From Burkholderiaceae bacterium (GTDB taxonomy: Bacteria > Pseudomonadota > Gammaproteobacteria > Burkholderiales > Burkholderiaceae_E), in NCBI GenBank assembly GCA_024637395.1, contig JAGXFG010000048.1, positions 1 through 46,926 on the forward strand: DNA of 46,926 nt, given 5' to 3'. Below, one piece after another: positions 1 through 8,607 of this stretch. The notes below the pieces were generated by a model that was not told the DNA's origin, did not search any database, and worked only from the letters and a program-made list of their open reading frames with translations. Both the position numbers and the translations under genes were made by a program. Each line of letters opens with the position of its first letter. The first letter of the stretch is position 1.

Positions 1-81
1 CGTCAGCTGTTTTGGCGGGTAGCCTTTGCGGCGAATCTGCACCTGGAACTGGTGCGGTCCGCGCTTGATGATGCTTGCCAT
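1..81 (-). CDS. Tyrosine recombinase/phage integrase, N-terminal fragment (runs off the window)
   Basis: Only the first 27 codons are present; translation begins MASIIKRGPHQFQVQIRRKG and stays open to the window edge. This looks like the short N-terminal beta-strand (AP2-like/Arm-binding) region of tyrosine integrases from genomic islands and prophages, which often open with a basic segment containing a Q-V-Q-I/V-R-R-K-G stretch. An AAGGAG ribosome binding site (88-93 on the complementary strand) lies about 7 nt before the ATG. The gene is read away from the adjacent tRNA-Arg, whose 3' end is about 130 bp upstream, as expected for an element integrated at a tRNA 3' end. The catalytic domain is outside the window, so the family call rests on a short N-terminus and on context. 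Confidence 0.6.
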   Translation of the reverse strand, partial: MASIIKRGPHQFQVQIRRKGYPPKQLT

Positions 82-130
82 CGTCCTGCTCCTTGTAGAA
101 GCAAGGTGTAGCCAAGCGTTTTGCGGAGCC

Positions 131-152
131 ATTGCAGCAAAATTGCAGCAAA
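131..152. repeat. Tandem 11-bp direct repeat upstream of the integrase gene
   Basis: ATTGCAGCAAA occurs twice back to back (131-141 and 142-152), between the integrase start and the tRNA-Arg 3' end. Such repeats in attachment regions can be integrase arm-type sites or parts of the int promoter. The role here is inferred from position only. Confidence 0.45.
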
Positions 153-208
153 AACCCCATTTCGGATGTGCAAAGGGCCTGCGTTTTCACGCAAGCCCTT
201 GATTTCAT

Positions 209-285
209 TGGCGCGCCCGACACGATTCGAACGTGCGACCCCTGCCTTCGGAGGGCAGTACTCTATCCAGCTGAGCTACGGGCGC
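209..285 (-). tRNA. tRNA-Arg(CCG)
   Basis: The minus strand folds as a complete 77-nt cloverleaf. Acceptor 5' GCGCCCG (285-279) pairs with 3' CGGGCGC. The anticodon stem CTGCC/GGCAG encloses loop CTCCGAA, giving anticodon CCG, which reads the arginine codon CGG. The T arm carries TTCGAAT. The discriminator is G and the CCA end is encoded (211-209). Its 3' half lies next to an integrase gene, making it a likely attachment site. Confidence 0.95.
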
Positions 286-328
286 GTGGCGAACCGGCAC
301 CTGAACGGGGCCGGCACGGAGGGGGCGA

Positions 329-357
329 AGCATACCTTTTTTTGCCCCCACCGTCCA
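329..357 (-). promoter_or_regulatory. Predicted sigma70 promoter of tRNA-Arg
   Basis: On the minus strand, TGGACG (357-352) and TATGCT (334-329) are separated by 17 nt. A GC-rich discriminator follows, typical of stringently controlled stable-RNA promoters. Transcription would start near 322, about 37 nt before the mature tRNA 5' end. Confidence 0.45.
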
Positions 358-470
358 TGAGCGCACTCTGGAAAGCCAGTGATAATCGTTATACTTCAAG
401 CTCTTGAGTGACCGCCGCGAGTACTCGCGCGGCGTGTCTCGGTCCATTGCCGGCATTCCCAGGAAGCGAC

Positions 471-953
471 ATGAGCGACGCCCATTCCGAATCATTCATC
501 AAGACACCCAAGCAACTGCTGATCGTAGTTGCATTGGCGCTGCTGGTGCCGATCGCGGTGATCGCCCTGATCGTCAGCTACGTAACCACCGGCGCCGAAG
601 GCGACAAGTCGGCGATGACCGAGGAAGCGATCGAACAGCGGATTCGCCCGGTGGCCGGTTTCGAGTTGGCCTCGGCCGATGCCCCGGCCGCGGACGCGCA
701 AGCCGGAGCGGCGGCACCGGGCAAGGCGCTCTACGACACGGTCTGTGCGGGGTGCCACGCGGCCGGCGTCGCCGGCGCGCCGAAGTTCGGCGACGAGGCG
801 GCGTGGGCGCCACGGATTGCCACCGGCATGAACACCATGGTGGCCACGGCGATCAAGGGCAAGGGCGCGATGCCCGCGCGCGGTGGCCGCGCCGATGCCA
901 GCGACGCCGACATCAAGGCAACGGTCGAATACATGGTCGGGGCGGCGCGCTAA
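471..953 (+). CDS. Membrane-anchored c-type cytochrome, cytochrome c5 family
   Basis: A 160-residue electron-transfer protein. Residues about 15-38 form one hydrophobic segment that acts as an uncleaved membrane anchor. An Ala/Asp-rich linker follows, then a single c-type haem domain with CAGCH at 92-96 and a likely axial Met134 in the KGKGAMP segment. These features match the cytochrome c5/class I family, placing the haem domain in the periplasm. The ATG at 471 is preceded by AGGAAG at 461-466. A TATACT hexamer at 390-395 could be a -10 box, but no good -35 is visible. The gene converges on the MFS gene that ends 8 bp away. The redox partner cannot be inferred. Confidence 0.85.
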   Translation: MSDAHSESFIKTPKQLLIVVALALLVPIAVIALIVSYVTTGAEGDKSAMTEEAIEQRIRPVAGFELASADAPAADAQAGAAAPGKALYDTVCAGCHAAGVAGAPKFGDEAAWAPRIATGMNTMVATAIKGKGAMPARGGRADASDADIKATVEYMVGAAR

Positions 954-960
954 GCGCGAG

Positions 961-2148
961 TCAGTTGCTCGTAGGGCCCCGGGGGGCAGTCGGCGGCAGC
1001 AGGGTGACGAAGGCCGCGGTGCACAGCGATACCGCCGCCATCGCCAGCAGCAGGGCATCGAAGCCCGCCGCCTTGACTACCGGGCCGAGCAGCCAGACCG
1101 CGAGCGAACTGACGCCGAACGAGATGGCCAGGCGCACCCCCGCAACCCTCGAACGAATCCGGTCGTCAACGTAGCGCACCGAGATGCCCTCGACAAAGGG
1201 GATCGAGCCGAACACCGCGACCATGTAGGCGATCGCAGCGGCGTAATAGGCCCAGCCCTGGACGTAAGCGGCCAGCGTGAGCAGTGGCGCCTGGCACAGA
1301 ACGATGCAGAGGTACAGAATCTTGACCGGGAAGCGGTCGATCAGGCGACCGACCACGATCTGCGAGAACGCCGCCACCACGTAGACCGCGGCGAGCAACG
1401 CACCCAGCAACGCCGGCTCCTCGACCACGCCGTGCATGCGCGCGCGCAGCAGCTCGGCGTTGCCGTTGGTGGTGAGATTGAAGAGCAGGGAGCCGGTTAT
1501 CGCGGCCAGGGTCATAACCACGAAGACCCGCATCATAGCCGCGCGCGGCAGCTCATTGGTCCCGACCGGGCGGCGGCCGGGGGCCTCGATCTCGGCCGGC
1601 GCGACCCGCGCGAAGTACCAGCCGAGCGCGATCGAGACTACGCCCGGCGCGACGAAAGCCATCCGCCAACCGCCCAGCTGCACGAAGAACCCGGTGATGA
1701 GCGCGGCGGCCGCCAGCCCGAGGTTGCCTGCGAGACCGTTGACGCCGATGGTGATTCCGGGCCGCTCGGTAGCGGCCAGCAGCATCGGAATTCCGACCGG
1801 GTGATAGATCGCCGAGAACGCGCCCACCAGGCTCAGCGCCGCGGCCATTTGCCAGGCGTTCTGGGTGAGCGCCGCGAGCAGCGAGGCGCAGCCGATGCCG
1901 ACAAAGAACACGACCATCATCGCGCGCCGCCCCCACAGGTCGCCGAGCCGGCCGGCGGGCAACGAACCGATGCCAAAGAGCAGGAACGCGCCCACGCTGT
2001 AGGGCATCAGGTCTTCCCAGCGCGCGAAGCCGAAATCGGCCGCGATCGCCGAGACCGCGGTCGCGAAGATCAAGAGGAACATGTGATCGAACGCGTGCCC
2101 GAGATTGAGCAACAGCCGGGTCGGGCGATTCAGTGGCGTCGACGACAT
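961..2148 (-). CDS. MFS transporter, last gene of the Liv operon
   Basis: A 395-residue, 12-helix major facilitator. The sequence DLWGRR after helix 2 is the family loop motif, and a YHPVG segment in the first half resembles the Fsr-like branch of MFS exporters. The ATG at 2148 is preferred over upstream candidates because GGGGGA lies just before it and its first base is the last base of the livM stop (TGATG overlap). It is therefore translationally coupled to the branched-chain-type ABC transporter. An exporter in the same transcript as an importer suggests efflux of the same substrate class or of a by-product, but the substrate is unknown. Confidence 0.8.
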   Translation of the reverse strand: MSSTPLNRPTRLLLNLGHAFDHMFLLIFATAVSAIAADFGFARWEDLMPYSVGAFLLFGIGSLPAGRLGDLWGRRAMMVVFFVGIGCASLLAALTQNAWQMAAALSLVGAFSAIYHPVGIPMLLAATERPGITIGVNGLAGNLGLAAAALITGFFVQLGGWRMAFVAPGVVSIALGWYFARVAPAEIEAPGRRPVGTNELPRAAMMRVFVVMTLAAITGSLLFNLTTNGNAELLRARMHGVVEEPALLGALLAAVYVVAAFSQIVVGRLIDRFPVKILYLCIVLCQAPLLTLAAYVQGWAYYAAAIAYMVAVFGSIPFVEGISVRYVDDRIRSRVAGVRLAISFGVSSLAVWLLGPVVKAAGFDALLLAMAAVSLCTAAFVTLLPPTAPRGPTSN

Positions 2149-3218
2149 CACTTGTTCCCCCGCAACGCCCAGGCCCGCAACTTGCCCACGACTCCGCTCG
2201 GAAAGTAATACACCGACAAGACGAACAGGATGCCCAGCCACAGCAGCCAGCGCTCGGGCGCCACCAGCGCCGAGAGTACCGGCACACCAGCCACCGCCTG
2301 CGCCCCGAGCGCGAGCAGGTCCTGCAGGTAGTTCTGGGCGACGACGAAGAGCACGGCGCCGATCACCGCCCCGTACATCGTCCCCATGCCGCCGATGACG
2401 ACGATCAACAGGATGTCGAGCATGACCTCAAAGGAGAGCGCCGTGTCGGGGCCGACATAGCGCAGCGACAGCGCGAGCAACGAGCCGGCGAGCGTCGCGA
2501 ACAGTGCGCCCAGCACGCTGGCTACCGTGCGATAGACCACGGTGCGATAGCCGATCGCCTCGGCGCGGAAATCGTTTTCCCGGATCGCCTGCAAGACTCG
2601 GCCAAAGGGCGAGTTGACAATGCGCAACAGCAACAGGAACAACACCGTGACGCTGGCGAAGATCAGCCAGTAGGTCAGCAGCTTGCCGTCCAGCAGCACC
2701 CCGAAGATCTCATTCTCGAAGGGTTCGAAGGACGGGCTCAACCACTCGGGGTTGCGGAAACTCAGGCCATCCTCGCCACCGGTGAAGGCGTGCAACTGCG
2801 ACACCAGCGTCTGGAATGCTGCCGCGACCGCCAACGTGATCATGGCGAAGAAGATCGCCTTGACCCGCAGGCTGAAGAGCCCGATTACGAAGGAGAGCAC
2901 CAGCGAGATCGCCAACGCCGCCAGGACTCCAACGCCGACGGCCGCCCAGCCCCCACCCATCCGATCGCTGGCGATGGCCACGCCGTAGGCGCCAATGCCG
3001 AAGAACATGGTGTGGGCGAAGCTGACGATGCCGGTGTAACCGAGCAGCAGGTCGTAGCTCGCCACCAGCAGCACAAACACCAGCACCTTGGAAGCTACCG
3101 CCAAGGCCTTCGCGCCGGGAAACAGGAACGGGGCGAAGGCGAGCGCGAAGACGATCAGGATCAACGCCAGCGCGAGAGCGCGGCTGCGCGGCAGATCGTG
3201 CGAGAGCAGCGCTTTCAT
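2148..3218 (-). CDS. livM: Branched-chain amino acid-type ABC transporter permease, LivM family
   Basis: A 356-residue inner-membrane permease of the HAAT (hydrophobic amino acid/amide) ABC family. It has the family-typical region GYTGIVSFAHTMFFGIGAY near residues 60-80, multiple hydrophobic segments and the conserved cytoplasmic loop containing AIRENDFRAEAIGY that contacts the ATPases. It pairs with LivH to form the pore. The ATG at 3218 overlaps the livH stop (ATGA), which fixes the start. Substrates of this family include branched-chain amino acids, amides, urea and aromatic compounds, so the name gives the family and not proven specificity. Confidence 0.9.
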   Translation of the reverse strand: MKALLSHDLPRSRALALALILIVFALAFAPFLFPGAKALAVASKVLVFVLLVASYDLLLGYTGIVSFAHTMFFGIGAYGVAIASDRMGGGWAAVGVGVLAALAISLVLSFVIGLFSLRVKAIFFAMITLAVAAAFQTLVSQLHAFTGGEDGLSFRNPEWLSPSFEPFENEIFGVLLDGKLLTYWLIFASVTVLFLLLLRIVNSPFGRVLQAIRENDFRAEAIGYRTVVYRTVASVLGALFATLAGSLLALSLRYVGPDTALSFEVMLDILLIVVIGGMGTMYGAVIGAVLFVVAQNYLQDLLALGAQAVAGVPVLSALVAPERWLLWLGILFVLSVYYFPSGVVGKLRAWALRGNK

Positions 3219-4210
3219 CGGCTGGTCACCGGATAGAGCCCGCGCGGGCGCCACAACAGGATCGCCACCATCAGCGCGATGTTGGAAAAGAGCGCGACCT
3301 TGGGCTCGAGGAAGCCACTGTAGTTGGCCAGCAGGCCGACCATCAGCGCCCCGACAAAGCAGCCCAGGGTCGAGCCCAGGCCACCGATGATGATCACGAT
3401 GAACAGCAGAATGTTGGTCTGGCCGCCGATCTGCGGCACCACCATCTGCTGATACATCCCCCACAGCACCCCGCCCAGTCCGGCGAGCGCCGAACCGGTG
3501 ACGAAGACGCCGACGAACAGGCGCCGGATGCGATAGCCCAGCGCCTCGACCATCTCGCGGTCCTGCACTCCGGCGCGCACCAGCAGTCCGACCTCGGTGC
3601 GGCTCAGCGTCCAGGCCAATGCGGCGAAGACCACCAGGCCGATGACGACGGCCAGCACGCGATACTTCTCGATCGCCGCGTCGCCCAGGATGAAGGAGCC
3701 GCGCAGCGTCGGCGGCAACGGCAACGGCGTTTGCTCCGGTCCCCAGATCACCTTGATCATTTCCTCGCCGATGATCAGGCCGCCCATCGTGATCAGGATC
3801 TGCTTGAGGTGCTGCCCGTAGACCGGCCGAATGATGATGCGCTCGAAGCCCCAGCCCAGCGCCGCCGCAACCACCATCGCCGCGATCATGGCCAGAGCGA
3901 TGGCGCCGAGGTTGAGCATGACCGAATCGGCACTCGCCCAGTCGGCCATTCCGACCATGACGCTGCTGGCGACGTAGGCGCCAAAACCGATGAAGACGCC
4001 GTGACCGAAATTGAGCACGTCCATCAGCCCGAACACCAGCGTCAGCCCCGAGGCGATCACGAAGATGATCATCCCCATCGCCAATCCGGCCACGGTCAGG
4101 GTCAACCAGGTCGAGGGCGAACCCACCAGCGGCAGCGCCGCGGCCATCAGCACGACCAGCAGGATCAGCGGAACCGCGTCGAAGCGTGCGCGGGGAATGG
4201 CGTTGCTCAT
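3215..4210 (-). CDS. livH: Branched-chain amino acid-type ABC transporter permease, LivH family
   Basis: A 331-residue permease partner of LivM. The motif GLMDVLNFGHGVFIGFGAY is diagnostic of LivH-type subunits, and the EAA-like loop with AGVQDREMVEALGYR follows in the middle. The start ATG at 4210 shares its A with the livF TGA stop and the end overlaps livM by 4 nt, so the transporter genes are all translationally coupled. An N-terminal extension of about 30 residues precedes the first helix, slightly longer than in classical LivH. Confidence 0.9.
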   Translation of the reverse strand: MSNAIPRARFDAVPLILLVVLMAAALPLVGSPSTWLTLTVAGLAMGMIIFVIASGLTLVFGLMDVLNFGHGVFIGFGAYVASSVMVGMADWASADSVMLNLGAIALAMIAAMVVAAALGWGFERIIIRPVYGQHLKQILITMGGLIIGEEMIKVIWGPEQTPLPLPPTLRGSFILGDAAIEKYRVLAVVIGLVVFAALAWTLSRTEVGLLVRAGVQDREMVEALGYRIRRLFVGVFVTGSALAGLGGVLWGMYQQMVVPQIGGQTNILLFIVIIIGGLGSTLGCFVGALMVGLLANYSGFLEPKVALFSNIALMVAILLWRPRGLYPVTSR

Positions 4211-4941
4211 CAGTGCGATCCCAGGGACAGTCCGAGCAGGCGGTGTTGCAGGGCTTCGTCGGCGGCGAGCTCGGCCATCGCGCCCGCGTGGATCACGCGG
4301 CCGTCGTCCATCACCGCCACCCGGTCGCCGAGCGCGGTGGCCACGCCCAGGTTCTGCTCGACGAGCAGGATAGTGCTGCGCTGCGCCTTGAGTTCGCGCA
4401 GCGCGACGATCAGGTTGTTGACGATCGAGGGCGCCAGCCCCTTGCTCGGCTCGTCGATCAGCAGCAGCGCGCGCGGCTCGATCATGGCCCGCGCCACCGC
4501 CAGCATCTGCTTCTGGCCGCCCGAGAGCTTGCCCGCCGGGAACAGCCAGAACTGTTTGAGCGCCGGAAAGAGCGAGAAGACCCACTCCAGCCGCTCCTTG
4601 TCGATGGCCTCGACGCGCGCGGCAGCGCGCGCGGCGAGCACCATGTTCTCGGCGACCGTCAGGTCGACAAAGATGCCCATGGCTTCAGGAACATAGGCGA
4701 TGCCGCGCTGGGCGATGTCGGGGGTCGCCTGGCCCTGAATCGGCTCGCCCCGGAAGCAGACCGTGCCCTTTGAGGGCGGCCACAGCCCCATGATCGTGCG
4801 CAGCGTCGTGGTCTTGCCGGCGCCGTTGCGTCCCAGCAGCATGGTCACCTGACCTTCGGGAACTTCCAGGTCGACGCCGTGGAGAATGTGGTAATCGCCG
4901 ACATGGGTGTGCACACCCTGCAGTTGCAGCATGGCACTCAC
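4210..4941 (-). CDS. livF: ABC transporter ATP-binding protein, LivF family
   Basis: A 243-residue cytoplasmic ATPase subunit. It has Walker A GRNGAGKTTT near residue 37, the signature LSGGQKQM, Walker B LLLIDEPSKGLAP and the H-loop region LLVEQNLG. The start is taken as the GTG at 4941, which overlaps the livG stop (GTGA) and has AAGGAG at a good distance. The in-frame ATG at 4932 is possible but has poorer spacing. It works as a heterodimer with LivG on the LivH/LivM pore. Confidence 0.9.
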   Translation of the reverse strand: MSAMLQLQGVHTHVGDYHILHGVDLEVPEGQVTMLLGRNGAGKTTTLRTIMGLWPPSKGTVCFRGEPIQGQATPDIAQRGIAYVPEAMGIFVDLTVAENMVLAARAAARVEAIDKERLEWVFSLFPALKQFWLFPAGKLSGGQKQMLAVARAMIEPRALLLIDEPSKGLAPSIVNNLIVALRELKAQRSTILLVEQNLGVATALGDRVAVMDDGRVIHAGAMAELAADEALQHRLLGLSLGSH

Positions 4942-5699
4942 CGCTCGTCTCCTTCCTCGGGGACGATCCCGAGGTAGGCCTGTTGCACCACGGGACTCGC
5001 GATTACTGCGGCAGGTTCGCCGTCGGCGACCAGCTTGCCGTTGTTCAGCACGACGATGCGGTCCGAGAGCTCGCGCACGACATCCATCTTGTGCTCGACG
5101 AGCAGGATGGTTCGATCGGCGCGCGCCTTCAGGGCCCGAATCAGGTTGAGCACCACGGGCACGTCATCGCCGCTCATGCCGGCGGTGGGCTCGTCGAACA
5201 TGTAGACCTTGGGGTCGAGCGCCATCAGCATCGCCACCTCGAGCTTGCGCTGGTCGCCATGGGGCAGCGCGGCGGCGGTCGAATCCAGCTTGTCGCCGAG
5301 TTGCACCTGTTCGAGGATCGCGACGGCCTCAGCGATCCACTGCTTGCGATCCAGCCACACGCGCAGCAGTTCCAGACCGCCGTGGCAACGCGCCTGGACC
5401 GCGAGCCGGACGTTCTCCTGCACGCTCAGGTGCGGGAACAGCTGGGTGAGCTGGAACGCGCGTCCCAGCCCCTTGCGCGCCCGCAGCGGTGCGGGCAGCG
5501 CGGTGATCTCCTCGCCGTCGAGCAGCACGGTGCCGGCGCTCGCCGGCAGCTGGCCGCTGATCAGGTTGAAGTAGGTCGTCTTGCCGGCGCCGTTGGGGCC
5601 GACGATCGCCGTCAGGGTGCCGGCCTCGAAGCGGCACGACACCCGGTCGACAGCGACATGGCCGCCGAAGCGGATGGTGAGGTCACGCGTTTCAAGCAT
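4938..5699 (-). CDS. livG: ABC transporter ATP-binding protein, LivG family
   Basis: A 253-residue ATPase with Walker A GPNGAGKT near residue 34. The signature is the LivG-type variant LPHGDQRKLE rather than the canonical LSGGQ, and Walker B is KVYMFDEPTAGM. The C-terminal tail VVQQAYLG is typical of LivG proteins. It is the second gene of the operon, separated from the binding-protein gene by 94 bp that contain a stable hairpin. Confidence 0.9.
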   Translation of the reverse strand: MLETRDLTIRFGGHVAVDRVSCRFEAGTLTAIVGPNGAGKTTYFNLISGQLPASAGTVLLDGEEITALPAPLRARKGLGRAFQLTQLFPHLSVQENVRLAVQARCHGGLELLRVWLDRKQWIAEAVAILEQVQLGDKLDSTAAALPHGDQRKLEVAMLMALDPKVYMFDEPTAGMSGDDVPVVLNLIRALKARADRTILLVEHKMDVVRELSDRIVVLNNGKLVADGEPAAVIASPVVQQAYLGIVPEEGDER

Positions 5700-5757
5700 G
5701 GGCGTAGGTGGCGCGCGGGCCGTCGCATCCGGTGAAGCAGAAAGGGCAAGGAGAGTG

Positions 5758-5782
5758 CGGCACGTCGCCGGGCGACGTGCCG
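5758..5782 (-). promoter_or_regulatory. Perfect 11-bp hairpin between binding-protein and ATPase genes
   Basis: CGGCACGTCGC (5758-5768) is perfectly inverted at 5772-5782 with a 3-nt loop. There is no T-run, so it is not a classical terminator. It lies just after the binding-protein stop, where such hairpins commonly protect the upstream message and keep the binding protein in excess over the permease. That role is inferred. Confidence 0.5.
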
Positions 5783-5793
5783 CCGGCGACGTG

Positions 5794-6981
5794 CTAGCGC
5801 TTGTTCTTGATCGGGATATTCATGTCCTCGGGCTTGAGCTCACGCACCAGCTCGGGAACCCCCCACGCGAAGGCCGGATCGTCCTTGATGCGGGTGTGAA
5901 ACATCGACTGCATCGCCTGATGATCTTCCTTGCGGAAAGTCATCTTGCCCTTGGGCGTCATGAAGCTCATCCCTTCCATGGCCGCGATGAGCTTCTTGGT
6001 ATTGGTGTCGCCATTGGTCTTCTTGAGCGCGTCGACCACGGCGATCGCCGCCGCCATGCCGCCGGCCGTGAAGAAGTCGGGCGGGGTCTTGTACTGTTTG
6101 TAGTGGTTGGCGACCAGCCATTCGTTGACCGGATTCTTCGGGATCCCGAAGTAGTAATAGGTGGCGCCTTCCATGCCCACGTAGGGCTTGTAGGCGACCA
6201 TCGCCGGCAGGATGTTGCCGCCCGCGGCAATCTCGATGCCGTAGCGCTTGAGGTCCATGTCGGCGACCTTCAGCGGCTGGCCGGCGCCGGCCCAGTAAAA
6301 GTAGATGATCTTGCGCCCGGGCAGGTTCTTGAGGCTGTCGATGATGCGCTGGCCGCCAGCGGTGAAGTCCGAGGTGTTGATCGGCAGGTACTCTTCGTGG
6401 ACGATCTTGGCGTGCTTGAGAGCGGCCTTGAACGCGGCGATGCCGTCGCGGCCAAAGGCATAGTCCTGGGCCAGCGTGGCGATTGATACCCCGTCCTTGT
6501 CGAGCGCGACGGCGTTGGCGATCGCGTCCTGGCTCGAGTTGCGACCGGTGCGAAAGATGTACTTGTTCCACTTGTCACCGGTGATCGAATCGGCCACCGC
6601 CGGCTCGACCAGGAGAATCTTCTTGTACTCCTCGGCCACCGGCAGCATGGCGAGCGCCACGCCCGAGCTGGTCGGTCCGACCGCGAGGTCGGCCTTGTCA
6701 TCGGAGAACGCCGCGGCGAGCAGGCTCTTGCCCACATCCGGCTTTCCCTGGTCGTCCTTCTCGATGATGACGAGCTTCTTGCCGGCAACCATCATGGTGC
6801 CGCCCGTGGCGTAGTCCAGACCCATCTCGAATCCGATCTTGGTCTGCTTGCCGTAGGCCTCCAGCGGGCCAGTCAGACTGTGGATGTGGGCGATGCGGAT
6901 CTCGCCGGCCGCCTGGGCCGCCAGCGGCAGCGCCGCGGCAAATACGGCTGCGCTCAGGGACAACAACATGGTGCGCCTCAT
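5794..6981 (-). CDS. Periplasmic substrate-binding protein of the Liv-type ABC transporter
   Basis: A 395-residue type 1 periplasmic binding protein (Peripla_BP_6 family). It opens with a cleavable signal peptide, hydrophobic up to AAQA near residue 24, then EIRIAHIHSLTGPLEAYGKQ, the usual first strand and ligand loop. A segment GPTSSGVALAM near residues 100-110 is the ligand-contacting loop. It is the first gene of the operon and delivers the ligand to LivHM. AGGAG lies 7-11 nt before the ATG. The absence of a regulator gene nearby and the divergent D-aminoacylase gene 155 bp away hint at an amino-acid-derived ligand, but specificity is unproven. Confidence 0.88.
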   Translation of the reverse strand: MRRTMLLSLSAAVFAAALPLAAQAAGEIRIAHIHSLTGPLEAYGKQTKIGFEMGLDYATGGTMMVAGKKLVIIEKDDQGKPDVGKSLLAAAFSDDKADLAVGPTSSGVALAMLPVAEEYKKILLVEPAVADSITGDKWNKYIFRTGRNSSQDAIANAVALDKDGVSIATLAQDYAFGRDGIAAFKAALKHAKIVHEEYLPINTSDFTAGGQRIIDSLKNLPGRKIIYFYWAGAGQPLKVADMDLKRYGIEIAAGGNILPAMVAYKPYVGMEGATYYYFGIPKNPVNEWLVANHYKQYKTPPDFFTAGGMAAAIAVVDALKKTNGDTNTKKLIAAMEGMSFMTPKGKMTFRKEDHQAMQSMFHTRIKDDPAFAWGVPELVRELKPEDMNIPIKNKR

Positions 6982-7136
6982 TCTGACTTCTCCTCAAGGG
7001 TAAGACGATGGTCCCGACCGGGCGTGGGCAATGTCTTGCGCGGGACCTGAGTGGCGTGCGCGCCTATCGTACCGAAAGCGACGCGCGTTTCCTAGATTTG
7101 TCGTCAAGTTGCCGGCGGATCGAGTAATAATCGCTG

Positions 7137-8597
7137 ATGGACTACGAGGTGCTGATTCGCAATGCCACGCTGGTGGACGGAACCGGTGCGTCACGACGCA
7201 CGGGCGGCGTGGCCATATCGGGTGGCCGCATCGAACTGGTTGGCGAGCTGAACGGCGCCCGTGGCCGGATCGAGATCGACGCCACCGGCAAGGTGCTCGC
7301 TCCCGGCTTCATCGACGTCCACACCCACGACGACCGGCTGCTGCTCTCCGACCCGGCGATGCTGCCCAAGCTGCTCCAGGGCGTGACCACGGTGGTGACC
7401 GGCAACTGCGGGATCAGCCTGACGCCTTCGCCGCCGCGCATCCCTCCGCCGCTCGACCTGCTCGACGGCAGCGGCCAGTGGTATCGCTTCGACACCTTTG
7501 GCGCCTATGCCGCGGCCCTGGCGGATGCCCGGCCGGCCACCAACTGCGTCGCGCTCATAGGACACAGCACGCTGCGAGTGCGCGCGCTCGAGCGCCTCGA
7601 CCGGGAAGCCACGCCCGCACAGGTCGCGGCGATGCGCGCCGAACTCGATGCGGCACTCGGCGCCGGCGCGACCGGCATGTCGGCGGGACCCGCCTATGCC
7701 CCGGCAGCGGCGGCGAGCACTGCCGAGCTGATCGAGGTGGCGCGGCCGCTGGCCGCGCACCGCGGCATCTTCACCATCCACATGCGCGACGAGAACGAAG
7801 GGGTGCTCGAATCGATCGAGGAGACGCTGGCGATTGGCCGCGCGCTGGGCGTGCCGGTGGTGATCTCGCACCACAAGGTGGCGGGCCAGAAGATGCACGG
7901 ACGATCGGTCGAGACGATCGCGCGCATCGCGACCGCAATGCGCACCCAGGCCGTGGCGCTCGACTGCTACCCCTACCACGCTTCGTCCACCATTCTGATC
8001 GCCGACGCGGTCCGCTTCGCTTCCAAAGTGCTGGTGACCTGGAGCCGGCCGCACCCCGAACTGGCCGGACTCGAACTGGGCCTCGCAGCGCAGCGCCTGG
8101 GACTCTCGCAAGATCAGGCGATCGATGCGCTCCAGCCCGCCGGGGCAGTCTATTTCGTGATGGACGAAGCCGACGTGCAGCGCATCCTCGCCTTCGGTCC
8201 GACCATGATCGGCAGCGATGGATTGCCTCACGATCCGCATCCCCATCCCCGCCTATGGGGCACCTTCCCGCGGGTGCTCGGCCACTACGCGCGCGATCTC
8301 GCGCTCTTCTCGCTGGAGACCGCGATCCACAAGATGACCGGTCTGAGCGCGGCACGTTTCGGACTGGCGGGGCGGGGCGTGATCCGTGCCGGCGCGATCG
8401 CCGACCTGGTGATCTTCGATCCCGCCACGGTTTGCGATGCGGCCACCTTCGAGCATCCCACCCGACCCGCCGGTGGCATCGACACCGTGATCGTGGCGGG
8501 TCAAATTGCCGTGACCGGGGGCGAGCCGACCGGCGCCCGGGTCGGCAAGCTGGTCACCGGCCGGGTGGGGATCGGCGACGCCGCGTGGGCGGCCTAG
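7137..8597 (+). CDS. N-acyl-D-amino-acid deacylase (D-aminoacylase), amidohydrolase superfamily
   Basis: A 486-residue metal-dependent hydrolase that releases the acyl group from N-acyl-D-amino acids. Metal ligands characteristic of D-aminoacylase are visible: HTH at 62-64 and Cys91 in the VTGNCGIS segment. The GHSTLR loop, the central HHK motif and the late SDGLPHDPHPHPRLWGTFPR motif with its catalytic Asp are also present. These motifs and the length match the family closely. The ATG at 7137 has no convincing ribosome binding site. It is divergent from the Liv operon and ends 10 bp from the convergent MFS gene. Together with the acyl-amino-acid deacylases nearby it points to use of acylated amino acids, including D forms. 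Confidence 0.88.
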   Translation: MDYEVLIRNATLVDGTGASRRTGGVAISGGRIELVGELNGARGRIEIDATGKVLAPGFIDVHTHDDRLLLSDPAMLPKLLQGVTTVVTGNCGISLTPSPPRIPPPLDLLDGSGQWYRFDTFGAYAAALADARPATNCVALIGHSTLRVRALERLDREATPAQVAAMRAELDAALGAGATGMSAGPAYAPAAAASTAELIEVARPLAAHRGIFTIHMRDENEGVLESIEETLAIGRALGVPVVISHHKVAGQKMHGRSVETIARIATAMRTQAVALDCYPYHASSTILIADAVRFASKVLVTWSRPHPELAGLELGLAAQRLGLSQDQAIDALQPAGAVYFVMDEADVQRILAFGPTMIGSDGLPHDPHPHPRLWGTFPRVLGHYARDLALFSLETAIHKMTGLSAARFGLAGRGVIRAGAIADLVIFDPATVCDAATFEHPTRPAGGIDTVIVAGQIAVTGGEPTGARVGKLVTGRVGIGDAAWAA

Positions 8598-8607
8598 GGT
8601 CGGGACT

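Noticed and set aside
408-2208. Long open frames on both strands overlapping the cytochrome c and MFS genes, such as at 404-1174 and 883-2208
   Set aside because: Arg/Gly/Pro-rich shadow frames typical of GC-rich DNA; no ribosome binding site or recognisable domains, and the real genes in other frames have clear motifs.
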